A program made the position numbers and the translations under genes. The notes under the pieces are model-generated. The model was not told the origin of the DNA, ran no database searches, and saw nothing but the letters and a program-made list of their open reading frames with translations. A DNA stretch of 64,000 nucleotides from Karalla daura (Eukaryota > Chordata > Actinopteri > Chaetodontiformes > Leiognathidae), in the NCBI GenBank assembly GCA_029224185.1, contig CM055199.1:17865767-17929766 (forward strand), in the 5' to 3' direction. Of the stretch, positions 50,471-60,978 are shown in pieces (the stretch's first letter is position 1; every line of letters starts with the position of its first letter).

Positions 50471-51866
50471 ACCAAGTAACAATCCGCTCTTAAATCTTCA
50501 GTATAAATAAACCAGACGCTTTGCAGTCAGCTATTTGGATAGAGCTTGAATACCAAGAAAATTTAATACCCCATAAAACTGGAATTAAGACTTTTTAATT
50601 ATCTTTTTATGGACCTCAGCTTTCCCAAAATTGATTTTATCAGCTTTTGATACTTTTTGGAACTCCTGATTCTCAAAGTTCTTAAACCAGAGAAACAAGA
50701 ATAAATTTCTACACGCCATTAAAGTATCTGTCTACATGTAGGAGCATTTTGGTCATGGCCTTGTAAAACCACCTACTGTTACACATTTCCTACACGTCCT
50801 GCACGTGATGTGTAATTTTGTGTGGCTTTTTTTTTTCTCCACTGAGAGCACTGAAACACTTACAAATACATCAAAAACACCATTACAGGTAATTAGAGAA
50901 GCCATTAGCCTGTGTGATAGCCATACATTAGCAGTGGGGGGGGGGCACCATTTGTCCCTGATGCCCTGTACGGCAGCACCTGCCCCACAGCCTGAACAAC
51001 GGGGTCAGGGGGGGTCGCCTGCCAGGAGGCCAGGGCTCAGGGGTCAGAGGTCATGTTCCAGACAGGCGTATCCACACGCTGATTGAGAACTCAGCTGCAG
51101 GAACAGAGCTTGCAGGTGGACGGTGCATTTTACCCCCACGTGCTAAAAGCGACGTCCACTCTTCTTTTGTGCCATAATGCGCCGTGGACAGAAACAGGTT
51201 TGTGTTTAATGATTTATTCTTGCGACATGTGGGTGGGTTTTAGGTGTAGTTTCCGTCATAAATAAAGGCACATTCAATAATAAACCTCAGTGAAGTCACA
51301 GGATCTGGTCAGAGAATGTATTTAATAGAAAAATGTCTTAGAGGCAGGAAAATTAATCACAAACACAGTACACAGAGTACAAAAGATAGAGATATACAGT
51401 ATAACATTTTAAGATGACAGCTTCTATCAGCAGTTTGGAAAGTTGCAACACAGAATTTACCCACTGGACAAGATCGGGAACGTGAAACGGGCAGTGTTTT
51501 TTTTTTTAAGTACACAGTTTTATGGGAGGTCTTTTGTTTTCTGTCTTCAGTACAACTCAACTATTTCATATTCTGGATGAGTCAGCAACAGCGCAGGTCT
51601 TTCTGTGGACCGGAGTTATCTGCTTTTCATCACCTCCAGGCCTCGGGGGCCACTTACTATTTATTTGTACATATTTTGGTCAAGTTTTATGATAAGAATT
51701 TATTTTCACGCACAAATGATGTGGTTTGTGGGGAGGCTGGGAAATGTTTGCTCCCCTGACAATATGATTCAGTTCATCTTTCCCCTCCATAGTTTTATTT
51801 ATTTGGCGCGATCGACTCGGCACCAAACGACCGTTATAACTGCGCATTTGGATTTGTTCAAGCTGC

Positions 51867-51868
<2 letters not shown>

Positions 51869-51938
<70 letters not shown>
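51869..51938. repeat. (GT)n microsatellite, 70 bp
   Basis: An uninterrupted GT run. Confidence 0.95.
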
Positions 51939-51940
<2 letters not shown>

Positions 51941-52517
51941 CTAACATGCTGCTTTCATTTTGCATCTCTACTAGTAAAGCTGTAGTTTACTGCTATTGTG
52001 CAAATATACAGTATAGCTCACACAATAACAATGTGTTTGCATATTACTGGCACACAAACACGCAACGAAAATACACAGTTGTGCAAAAGTCATTCGATAA
52101 GTCTGGATCGGATTAAAGTTCACTAACATGAAGAAATGAACAAAAGAAAGCAACAAACGATGCATAAGCTCAAAACCACAAAACAGGAGTAATGAGATTT
52201 CAATGCTGTTAAAAGTACTTGATGGCAAATATAGAGCAAGGATGCACTGTTAGAACAAATAATGATCAAAAACACATACTGACCCATGCACAGGGATGAT
52301 CACAGGTTTCATGTTCACCTCTCACAAACATACGCGAGTTTAAGTGTTAAACTTAAAAGCCCCACAGCTCGGCATTAGGTGATGAGATCCTCTGTTTCAG
52401 CTCCAGGATTGACTGATACATTTCGTGAAAACGACACAAAACAGAGCTTCAATGTATGCATAACAGGAAACTGAGAGTGTTTTAGACTGATATTAGGAAG
52501 AGGAGGGGGAGGGGACG

Positions 52518-52519
<2 letters not shown>

Positions 52520-52553
<34 letters not shown>
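52520..52553. repeat. (CA)n microsatellite
   Basis: A CA run of about 34 bp. Confidence 0.93.
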
Positions 52554-52555
<2 letters not shown>

Positions 52556-53122
52556 GATGCCATCTTGGTCCTGTCTGTTAATTCCCCGAGGCTGTAAATT
52601 GTCACAACATTGTGTCAGCCAGATGACCCTGACCACTATGTGCAATTAAGTGCACTTCCATTAATGTACTTTCATGTGTCATTTCTTTCAAGTCTGGTTC
52701 ATTACACTTCACATCAGGATGGCCCTTCAGTCGATCTGACTGAAGCTACTCTTCTTTAACACTGCCAACACAGAGAGCAAACACTGAAAACATTATGTGA
52801 CAGGCTTGATCAAAAGAAAAACCATGGTGTTAATTATGTAAGACCCACTTCCTACAGTAGAATAAAAAACAGGGTGATTCCTGCGATAAACGTAATGATA
52901 CAGAAACTATTTGTTTAACTTTAAATATCACTTGTTTTTCAGGATTTAAAAATTTCCCAAGTTGCGAAACAAATTTGATTGTTATTGTTGATCTCACCAT
53001 GTCAGTTCAATAAACAAGATAATTTGCGTAATTAATTAAGAAATCTGTGACTTGTTCCCACTTCCTAGAATGACACTTGAAGATGCAGGGTCATCGAATA
53101 CCTCAGAATTTTTCATTTCAGT

Positions 53123-53124
<2 letters not shown>

Positions 53125-53185
<61 letters not shown>
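53125..53185. repeat. (CA)n microsatellite, about 61 bp
   Basis: An uninterrupted CA run, complementary in sense to the GT run at 53489. Confidence 0.95.
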
Positions 53186-53187
<2 letters not shown>

Positions 53188-53486
53188 ACAAAGTTGCCCA
53201 CGACTGCTCACACAGACACACAGACACACAGCTGAAGCACGTGGCTGTGTTATTGCCAAAATGCCGACTCAGTGCGCCAAGCGATTTTCCTTTCGGCCCT
53301 GACCTGGGAACAGTCCTGTCATCTATGGTGGAGTGGACACGAGGCTGTGATGAAGCCGATGAGCAGATCCTGAGTCAGGCTGAACTCAGCGAGTCGATCA
53401 GCTGGTCCATGAGAACCATTCTGTCGAGAGTGCCCCAAATTCACCAGCTGGGTGTGACTTCATCACTGGACTCTCTGGCACAGTAT

Positions 53487-53488
<2 letters not shown>

Positions 53489-53578
<90 letters not shown>
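53489..53578. repeat. (GT)n microsatellite, 90 bp
   Basis: An uninterrupted (GT)45, the longest simple repeat of the window. Confidence 0.96.
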
Positions 53579-53582
<4 letters not shown>

Positions 53583-54175
53583 TTTCCAGAAGTGGTGTGT
53601 CTGCTCAGAAACATTTGCACGTTCATATCTGAAACTCAGGGATGAAGACAGGATCAACATATGACAGTCAGAGACAGTGGTGAGAAGACTCAGAGGCTGC
53701 ACCTGTAGCTGCAGATGTTAGAATACGTAAATGTTGAGATCGGCATCTTTATTCAGGAAGCTTCATCTTCTCCTTGGACCTTCAGTTTTATCAGAGTTGG
53801 CAGGTTCCATGAATGTTTTTACCAGCGTTTTTTTGACCTGCTGTGACAATTAGCTGGATTGCTTTTTCGTTCTTTTGTTCCTTCTTCGATATTTTTTTTT
53901 GAGCAAGATGATCCGTCTCCTTTGCTCTCAAGCACAGGTACGTTCCATTCTGCCGTGAATTATTTGCATGTTGTGCTTTGGAACAAAGTTGGAAGATCAT
54001 GAAGTTAAAACTGAAACTGAACATCAGGCTCCACAAGATGTGAATCTATAAACTAATTTAATGTCTTTTAATTAATTATCATTTGTCCTAATTCAGGAAT
54101 AATTCCCAGTGGAGGTCAGAGGAAGATTAATGCACCAACTTCTGAAGGGAGCGATATACTGTCAAACCTGAACAA

Positions 54176-54190
54176 ATGGCATCACAAGAG
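54176..54190 (+). CDS. GLUT exon 1 (5 codons, candidate)
   Basis: ATG GCA TCA CAA GAG encodes MASQE and is followed by donor GTCTGT. It joins in phase 0 to 54450. Class I GLUT genes have a first coding exon of about this size (MGTQK in GLUT3), and with it Asn45 and Gln161 take their GLUT1 numbers. The alternative is a start at the in-frame ATG at 54456. Confidence 0.6.
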
Positions 54191-56120
54191 GTCTGTTTGC
54201 TTTAGGTTTTTTTTACTTTCAGCACTCGCTTGTGGTAATTACACTAGTGAACATCGTGCTGTTGTGTGAAAGTACTGTGATTCCTGCCACCCTTGACCTT
54301 TACAAAGTGTTGCTTATGTCTGAAGAACCAAGAATGCTCCAGGAGATTTGTTTCTCCATTGCACTAACTGCAGTTCAGAAGTGCAATTGCTCCATTGCAT
54401 TGAATGAGAAGTTCAGAATTAAAGCTTGCTGATCTGGACACGGTTTCAGAGCCACATGACAGCCACGCTCCTGACCTCCATCGTGGCTGTGGTGCTCGGG
54501 TCCCTGCAGATCGGATACCACACCGGAAACATCAACGCTCCGGCCAAGGTGAGCCGGGCTCAGGTGGAGCGAGGAGAGGATGTGCTGGTTGAAACCACTA
54601 CCAAACGTTTAGATGCTCTGATCGTCTCCAGTCTTCAAATTCCACAGTTTTCTTTCAGAATTTAACTTCTAGCCTTTCAGCTAGTGTTGAATTTCCAAAT
54701 AAGGACAGTATTGACCCAGATATCAGCCAGGCGGGGGGAAAACTGTATCTCACAAGTATCTCACAGCTTCAATAAAACCCTGAGTAAACACATCAGCCCA
54801 CTGACGTACTCTGGTGCAGCTCCAGGCTGCCTGGGCCTGCTGGACTGGCAGGATTTCTGCTTTTTCACAGTTTGACTGCACTAGACAACCGAGGCAACCG
54901 AGGCAGAAGTTCAGATTTAAAATGAGAAGAACCTGTTGAGGTTATTGTCGATATTTAACCCCTCTCAGAGAAAAAAGGGATAATATTGGAAATGGTTATT
55001 CTTTTTGGTATTTAATAGCTGGTTCAAAAGGCTCATGTATGTAACTGGATTAAATTTCTTTGTTTCTGAATGGTGCTCGTCTTGTTGAAGATCATCGAGG
55101 AGTTTTTCAACCACACCTGGAGAGCCAGGCACAACCAGTCGATGCCGGATCACAGCCTGACTCTCTTGTGGTCGCTCTCAGTCAGCATTAAAGACTTTGG
55201 AGCCTTGCTGGGTTCACTGGGTGTCAAATACCTGGCAGATTCTTATGGACGGTAATCAATAAATACAATATATAAACAATTACAATAAGTCTCAGATTGT
55301 TTCATTTTCACCTTTCTATCCCTTTCCAGACGTAACTCCATCCTCATTGTGAACCTACTCTCTGTGGTGGGAGCGTGTCTGATGTCTGCCTCCAAAGCCA
55401 GCAAGTCCTTCGAGGTCCTCATCCTGGGGCGCTTGGTGTTCGGGCTCTTCTGCGGCCTGGTGATGAGTCTGAACCCGCTCTACATCCAGGAAGTGTCGCC
55501 CACGAACCTGAGAGGTGCTTTCGCCACGCTCAACCAGGTGTCCTTCGCCTCGGGGATCCTGGTGGGAATGGTGAGGAAACTCTGCAGGGAATTCCTTCCT
55601 CGCATGTGACAGATAAAACGAGTAGTTAGATGTAGCAACTGTCTGTTGAAATGCAATTTGTTTGCCATTGTGTATACTTCCAATTATAGGCATGATAATA
55701 GGTGTGTTTTCTTCACCACCACCATCAAAAGTCTGCAAAACCTAGATATGGCAATAAAGATTGGTACTGAAAACAAGTTAATGTCAAACAACTTCTCAAA
55801 TGGGGCTCAAACGTGGTTTTTCCTATTGAAGTTCATTACAAGATGACATGACCTGCTCCCCCAATCAAAATTGCAGAAAAAAAGCAGGGACATAAATTAC
55901 CTAATGCAAAATAATAATGACATTGTTCACTAATACAAAGTGTCAAGCTGATAATTTTCCTTAAATGTTAGTTTCAGGTGAGATTATGTAAGTTGCGTGT
56001 TCTCCAACTTTTAGTTTTGTTCTGTGACTTCAGGCTGATTTTTAATGGGCCACTTTGAGACTATTTTTTATGTAATTTTCCATTCAGACTTATTGTGTCA
56101 CAAGTCACTTTAGTTTATGA

Positions 56121-56192
<72 letters not shown>

Positions 56193-58968
56193 CTGTGTCT
56201 GCTGCAGGTGGCTGGTCTGGAGACAGTGCTGGGGACGGAGCATAACTGGGCTTTGATGTTGTCCTTGTCTCTGATCCCGGCTCTGGCACAATACCTGGTG
56301 CTGCCCTTCTGTCCTGAGAGTCCTCGCTACCTGCTCATCAACCAGGGGGAGGAGAGCAAAGCAGAGGCCGGTGGGTCCAAATGATTCATCTTTAATAAAA
56401 TTTAAGTTTTATCCCACATTTCCCAAATGTCACAAGTCAAATTTCCATTATTGGGCTTTAAATCTGTGCAGCATTCAACACCCTGGAGCTGTAGATTCCG
56501 CTTTGATTCTGCCACAGACGAGCTCTGGCTTTTAGATTCATGGCTAGCTTCCAGGAATCAAAACACTGAAAGGCTTTTAATGCTTTCTATTATCTGGGCT
56601 TTGTGGATGTTCCAGCTTCTTAAAAGAAGATGTTGTTTTAACCCTGCAGCGCTGCTGAAGCTGAGAGGCAGTGCAAACAAGGTGCTCCCTGAGCTGGAAG
56701 AGATGAAGGGAGAGGCAGCGCACACTCAGACCGGGGTCACCATCCACGAGTTCTTCAGGAAGGGGCGCTACAAGCAGCCAATCATCATCGTGCTCATTAT
56801 CAACCTGGGCAGCCAGCTGTCTGGATTCAATGCAGTCAGTCTCACTTCTTTCTCAAATGAGAAAACGTTTTTAATATCATGAGCTTATAGTTCAAGTTTT
56901 GGACAGTCTGCTCCGGGTTCCTCCTCACTATCTGATTCATCCACCCATTTTATCAGTGGATTTGTAAAATAGCATCCAGGGCATTTCAGGATCAGCTGCA
57001 TCCAGCTATTCCCAGAGAAGTAGGATAAATAATCTATTCAAGCCATTCTAGGTTAAAGCTTACTCAGCGTGAATAATGAATATTTCCCGTCTAGGGCTGT
57101 AGTATTTGGTTGATAAATTATTCAGGTTTAGCAGCTCTGGCTCCCACTCAGAGTCTGGGCCAGTGTGTCAGAACAATATCCCTGTTCCTAAAAGCAGCAA
57201 CAATAATACATCCCACTAACCCACAAAGTGAAAGACCTGCTCTATTCTTCCAGATCATCAACTATTCCACCCGAATGTTCCAGGCCAAGTTTGACGAGGC
57301 CAAATACCTGACTCTGGGTGTGGGGGCCGTCAACGTGACCTTCACTTTGGTGGCAGTGAGTAGAAGTACAGCGATCTTCTTTTCAGATTCGCTCTCTGTG
57401 CGGTTTTGCTAAGAGTTTACAATAATATTCATGTTATTACATCGGTCGATCAATCCTCGCCGCCAGTTTATCAGAATATCTACAAAAAATACAAGTTGGG
57501 GCATGTTTCAAGGACAAATTGTACCAAGACCTTGGATTTAAGATAAGATGGCCATTAGGTGACCATAAGATGGGATCACAGTCCTTTCATGAATACTTTA
57601 CCAGCTAAAGCCACAACCAACAGGATATGGTTGCATTGTTTAATAAAATATAATAAATGGGAAAATGCGAGCAGAGTCGTCATTTTGTTGTTTTTTCCTT
57701 TCAAGTTCTTCCTGATGGAGAGAGCAGGCAGGCGGAGGCTGCTCCTGACCGGTTTCATCTCTATCGCCGTGTGCAACCTACTCATGACCATAGTCGATTC
57801 TGTCCTGGTAAAATCTATGATTTTCATTTCTTTCATATGCATAATGTCACCAAAGCACTTGAAGTCTCTTGAACCAAAACAAGCTGCTACTTCTCAAAAG
57901 TGTATCAATTTCATTCAACACAATGTGGATATTGCGTTTAATACCAAGAGTGTATGGTTTACATGTTGTTGCTATGCAATAAATTACCAGTGCTGTTTAC
58001 CAGTGTTTTTTCCATGTATAGTGTTTAATAATTTAACATCTTGCATCTTTTCTGTCATGTGAATTTTGTACCATTTCTTTTATTTATTCATCGCTACTGC
58101 TCTACCCTACAGCATTTAACATCAGTTTTAACACTTTTCCACCTGATGGTATTTTCACCATAGCATCGAGATCTTGTTATCATGTACACTGAAGTCTCAG
58201 TCTGATCATAATGACAGTCCCGTCTGTGGTGCAGCACCTGGTTCCGGAGCTGCGTAGCCTGCAGGTGCTGCTGGTGTTCTGCCTGATCTCGGCCTACGAG
58301 CTGGGCCCCGGGCCCATCTCCTGGTTCATCGCGGCCGAGCTGTTCGACCAGCCCGGCAGACCCATAGCCATGGCCTTCACCAGCATGCTCAACTGGGGCG
58401 GGAAGTTTGTCCTGGCGCTCCTCTTTCCCCCATTACTGGTGAGTTGATACTGTTAGCCTTCATGCAATGTGCCTGAAGCTGAAACTTCTGGAGGGAAAAA
58501 TCTTAGAGGTGGATGCTTTGTTTGCTTTTGCTAGTTTTCTTGCACCTCAGAGACGTGGCTGTTAAATACGTGCTGTAAATCTGTCCAACCAGACACAAAC
58601 CATGCCAACATTCAATATGTATGAATCTATTGCTAAATCTTTTAAAGTCTGATTAAAATAACAATAGTTAAATTTAACAACCTAACCGGGATGCATCTTG
58701 AAGCCGACCTGAAACCAAAACTAAGCAACCAAATCCTTTCTGTGACGGTTACACCTCATTTCTGCCGTCCTCTCCTGCGTCCACACAGAAAATGTGCGGC
58801 GCCTACGTTTACCTCCTGTTCATGGCCGTGGCTCTCGTGGCCTTCGTCTTCACGTGGCTGCGCCTCCCAGAGACGAAGGGTCGCACGTTCGATGACATCG
58901 CGGAGGAGTTCAGAGGAGCCGAGGGGATTCCTCTGCACAATAAGACCAGATTCAACACCTTCACCTGA
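54176..58968 (+). CDS. Class I-like facilitative glucose transporter (SLC2A/GLUT family)
   Basis: A 12-TM sugar facilitator of the plasma membrane. Ten exons join in phase (15+99+161+241+163+185+102+102+204+180 nt) to 483 aa; GLUT1 has 492 and GLUT3 496. Family marks seen: GSLQIGYHTGNINAP, sequon NHTW at Asn45 (the GLUT1 site), YGRRNS, LILGR126, QEVSPTNLRGA, FCPESPRYLLIN, QLSGFNA, ERAGRRR, YELGPGPISWF, LNWGGK and LPETKGRTF. QLS and GPGPI place it nearer class I (GLUT1-4) than class II. TM4 wording (ILIVNLL, GLFCGL) is closest to GLUT3. Compared with GLUT1: Q282 is Ser281, N415 is Lys413, P387 is Ser385, and F72-S73 are Lys-Asp. The ten-exon layout with a tiny first exon also fits class I. I give no symbol because the paralogue is unclear. 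Confidence 0.93.
54450..54548 (+). CDS. GLUT exon 2: TM1
   Basis: Acceptor GGTTTCAG, donor CCAAG/GTGAGC. It encodes residues 6-38 with GSLQIGYHTGNINAPAK, the TM1 and extracellular entry signature. Confidence 0.92.
54549..55090 (+). other. GLUT intron 2
   Basis: No recognised element; it starts with a CpG-containing GC-rich segment and becomes AT-rich. Confidence 0.7.
55091..55251 (+). CDS. GLUT exon 3: extracellular loop 1 and TM2
   Basis: Acceptor TTGTTGAAG, donor GGACG/GTAATC. It encodes residues 39-91 plus two bases of Arg92. IIEEFFNHTW carries the N-glycosylation sequon at Asn45. TM2 reads LWSLSVSIKDFGALLG, with charged Lys72-Asp73 where GLUT1 has Phe-Ser. Confidence 0.93.
55330..55570 (+). 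CDS. GLUT exon 4: TM3 to TM5
   Basis: Acceptor CCTTTCCAG, donor GAATG/GTGAGG. It covers residues 92-172 with GRRNS, LILGR126, Glu146, Arg153 and Gln161 at GLUT1 positions. It leaves in phase 0. Confidence 0.95.
55571..56207 (+). other. GLUT intron 4 with terminal (GT)n
   Basis: AT-rich, ending in the (GT)n tract directly upstream of the exon 5 acceptor. Confidence 0.8.
56125..56189. repeat. (GT)32 microsatellite beside a splice acceptor
   Basis: An uninterrupted GT run of about 65 bp ending 18 nt before the exon 5 acceptor of the GLUT gene. Confidence 0.96.
56208..56370 (+). CDS. GLUT exon 5: TM6 and start of central loop
   Basis: Acceptor TGTCTGCTGCAG, only 18 nt after a (GT)32 tract; donor GGCCG/GTGGGT. 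It covers residues 173-226 with FCPESPRYLLIN. It enters in phase 0 and leaves in phase 1, so skipping would break the frame. Confidence 0.95.
56650..56834 (+). CDS. GLUT exon 6: central loop and TM7 with QLS
   Basis: Acceptor TAACCCTGCAG, donor AATGCA/GTCAGT. It covers residues 227-288. YKQPIII leads into TM7 ending GSQLSGFNA. GLUT1 has QQLSG here, so the first Gln is Ser281. Confidence 0.94.
56835..57253 (+). other. GLUT intron 6
   Basis: No recognised feature. Confidence 0.7.
57254..57355 (+). CDS. GLUT exon 7: TM7/TM8
   Basis: Acceptor TATTCTTCCAG, donor GTGGCA/GTGAGT. It covers residues 289-322, with Asn315 equivalent to GLUT1 Asn317 in GVGAVNVTFTLVA. Confidence 0.94.
57356..57705 (+). 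other. GLUT intron 7
   Basis: No recognised feature. Confidence 0.7.
57706..57807 (+). CDS. GLUT exon 8: ERAGRRR loop and TM9
   Basis: Acceptor TTTCCTTTCAAG, donor TCCTG/GTAAAA. It covers residues 323-356. MERAGRRRLLL is the conserved cytoplasmic loop; GFISIAVCNLLMTIV is TM9. Confidence 0.94.
57808..58234 (+). other. GLUT intron 8
   Basis: AT-rich. A long open frame running in from exon 8 is not conserved coding. Confidence 0.7.
58235..58438 (+). CDS. GLUT exon 9: TM10 to TM11
   Basis: Acceptor GTGGTGCAG, donor TACTG/GTGAGT. It covers residues 357-424 with Glu378, Trp386, Asn409 and Trp410 equivalent to GLUT1 E380, W388, N411 and W412. Lys413 replaces Asn415 and Ser385 replaces Pro387. Confidence 0.95.
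58439..58788 (+). other. GLUT intron 9
   Basis: No recognised feature. Confidence 0.7.
58789..58968 (+). CDS. GLUT exon 10: TM12 and C-terminal tail
   Basis: Acceptor GTCCACACAG. It covers residues 425-483, with CGAYVYLLFMAVALV as TM12, LPETKGRTFDDIAEEF as the C-terminal signature, a short tail and TGA at 58966-58968. Confidence 0.95.
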   Translation, partial: KMCGAYVYLLFMAVALVAFVFTWLRLPETKGRTFDDIAEEFRGAEGIPLHNKTRFNTFT

Positions 58969-60290
58969 CCCACCTGTGTACCCTCAGAGAGCCAGATCAG
59001 TCCACTCTTTTTACCTTTTTTTTAAACAAATATAAGTGTTACATCACCATATACATTCTGCATTTTGTTTCTTATATTCATAAACCTCTTAAGTCCTCAG
59101 TAAGACCAGTATCATCTCTAGATAGTGATCATTTCAAAACTGGGAATAAATTCCCATTCAATGATTTGGGTGATCTGAGTGAACTTTAATCTTCCCAACA
59201 CCTATGGGCAAATTGCTCCGTATTTCCCTAATTTCCCTAAACAACACTGTTCTGATCATGCAACCTAAAAGTGTAAACAGATTCATATTTCTAAATATGT
59301 TATTTGAGGCATTTTGGAACCATTAAATTGTGATTTTGTAAAGACATGGAGGCTTTAGAAGACCAGACAGCATTTACAGTATTTTAACTTTAAACTTGCA
59401 CATTGTGATCTGACAGACTCAGAGAAATCATTTATGAATGTTGTTCATTTATCTCACAGTGTTGAGCTGCAGCATCTTTTTGAGATGTTGCAGAAATGAT
59501 TAAGAGCATCGTCATGGGTTTGTGTCTTTCTGTAAATAAACATATTCATATGTCATGTGGGCCAAGATCTCCAGTGGCTTTTCACAACACTGAATACTCT
59601 TACAGTAAATTAAAGGTAGAAATACATGAAGAAATATAGTTTTGTGGTTTCTCTTTTTCCTGGTCAAGTGAAACAAATGCTATGTTGTACGGAAGTTGTA
59701 CTGTGTCTATTAAAGCCTGCATTTGTGGAAGAAAACTGCTGTTCTCACCAGACGACTTTCAGTCTTTCCTTGCAGTGGGGATGGGGCAGGCTGCTGCTCC
59801 TCATTACTGGTCTGTGAAATCTCACATATCTCTGAACTGTGTACACTTGTAAGACGTCTGTGAAAACCAACCACAGCTGTGTGAATAAATATTTCATCCA
59901 ATATGATCCGCAGTCGCTTGTGGGTGCAGACGGAGGAGAAGCCAGATGATCAGAGGGCAGGTTTGGGCTTTAAACCAAGGTTCAAGCATTAGACATAGAC
60001 GTAGATTACGTGAATGAGTTAATGAATAATGTGATTAACTTTTAATTAGATTTTCAAGTATGACAGGCACACAAGCAATTATTTAATAAGAAAGCAATTA
60101 AGATGTGATCAAATTTACAAAAATATTATTTTGGTCATGGGTCTGACTGCTATCACAGTAAAGACAGAGCTATTGAATTTGATAAAAAGAAAAAAAAAGG
60201 ATGATCATCCTGACTACCAAAGAGAACGAAAGGTTCTGCATCCTTCTCCAAAAGTATGAAAACAGTGCCATCTCCTGGACTGATATGAAA
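58969..60290. other. GLUT 3' UTR and spacer to the V array
   Basis: The first ~570 nt are the likely 3' UTR. The rest is AT-rich and shows no gene. Similarity to the other V-gene upstream blocks begins near 60291. Confidence 0.6.
59535..59540 (+). terminator. Probable GLUT poly(A) signal
   Basis: AATAAA in TGTAAATAAACATATTC, about 570 nt after the stop. A further AATAAA near 59885 could serve as an alternative. Confidence 0.55.
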
Positions 60291-60460
60291 ACACAGGAGG
60301 AAACACTCCTGCTGGTTGAAATGACTGTGAATGCAGACAGGAGTGATGGACTGTAGGGGGCGCCCTGATTCCAGTTTCACCTCCTTCACAGAAGTCCCGC
60401 CTGCAGCTCTACACATCTATGTGTCCGTGAGAAACGAGTGTCATTCATTTCCAGAGGAAC
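60291..60460 (+). promoter_or_regulatory. V1 upstream block (putative V promoter)
   Basis: This block recurs before all three V genes: AGGAGGAAACACTCCTGCTG, TGACTGTGAATGCAGACAGG, GACTGTAGGGGGC, TTCCAGTTTCACCTCCTTC and TCTACACATCTATGTGTC, then the ATG. No TATA box is evident. It contains the CTCF-like site at 60350. Confidence 0.55.
60350..60364 (+). promoter_or_regulatory. CTCF-like motif upstream of V1
   Basis: ACTGTAGGGGGCGCC contains TAGGGGGCGC, which matches the core of the CTCF consensus (CCASYAGRKGGCRS) at about 11 of 14 positions by eye. It lies about 100 bp before the start codon. Confidence 0.4.
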
Positions 60461-60939
60461 ATGGGTATCATCCTAAAACAAAGCCTCCTTGGACTAATGA
60501 GCTTTGTCCTGTGGACCACAGGTAATTTCCAATTACATTCACAGAGAAGTGTTGCTCTTCAGCGTTCGTTTAGATCATGTTTTTGACTTGTTGCAATGGT
60601 TCATCACTTCAAATAAAAGTTATGTTTGCATTTCACACAGGACAAACTGATGGGAGTGATGTCACTCAGACTGACATATTGTGGGAAAATCAAGGTGATA
60701 GTACAACAATGAGCTGTAATCACACAAAGGGTGGCAGTTATTTCCAGATGTACTGGTACAGACAGCTGCCAGGAGAAACCATGAAACTCATCGTATATAC
60801 AACCACCAGCAATCAGGATTTTGGCAGCTTCAGCCAAGAGAAGTTCTCAGCCACCAAACCAAATGCTGAAAGTGGGACATTCACAGTGAAGAATCTGCAG
60901 CCTGAGGATAAAGGTGTTTATTTCTGCGCTGTGAGTGAA
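60461..60939 (+). CDS. T-cell receptor V gene 1 (probable TRBV)
   Basis: A germline variable gene. The leader exon 60461-60521 (MGIILKQSLLGLMSFVLWTT, donor GTAATT) and V exon 60641-60939 (acceptor TTTCACACAG) are separated by a 119-bp intron. The V exon is fully open, with the first cysteine in TMSCNH, the core tryptophan in MYWYRQLPGE, and the second cysteine in DKGVYFCAVSE, where the coding part ends at the recombination signal. MYWYRQ and a 23-bp spacer fit TCR V; the WYRQ pattern favours beta over alpha, delta or gamma. Compared with V2 and V3 it lacks six bases (two codons) in the TTTSNQD region around CDR2/HV4. It has no J or C in the window and would need recombination to be expressed. 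Confidence 0.88.
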
Positions 60940-60978
60940 CACAGTGATACAAGCACATGTAGTAGATAAACAAAAACC
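60940..60978 (+). other. V1 recombination signal (23-RSS)
   Basis: Heptamer CACAGTG (60940-60946), spacer of exactly 23 bp, nonamer ACAAAAACC (60970-60978). The heptamer is consensus and the nonamer is close to ACAAAAACC. Confidence 0.95.

Larger units (their letters stand above)
49421..54175. other. Intergenic DNA between SMOC1 and the GLUT gene
   Basis: No gene was recognised. It contains five long simple repeats, the second copy of a local repeat, and a G-rich stretch at 50935-51050. Untranslated exons of the GLUT gene could lie near its right end but cannot be recognised. Confidence 0.5.

Noticed and set aside
53052..53645. A 197-codon open frame
   Set aside because: It is open mainly because it runs through (CA)n and (GT)n repeats, which code Thr-His and Cys-Val runs without stops.
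57808..58062. Extension of the GLUT frame past exon 8
   Set aside because: The donor TCCTG/GTAAAA is used, because exon 9 continues the family alignment and the extension has no GLUT similarity.
60577..60640. In-frame coding upstream of the V1 exon (ATG near 60577) as the true V start
   Set aside because: A separate leader exon with a normal signal peptide and matching phase 1 junction is present in all three V genes; the upstream frame is the leader intron.
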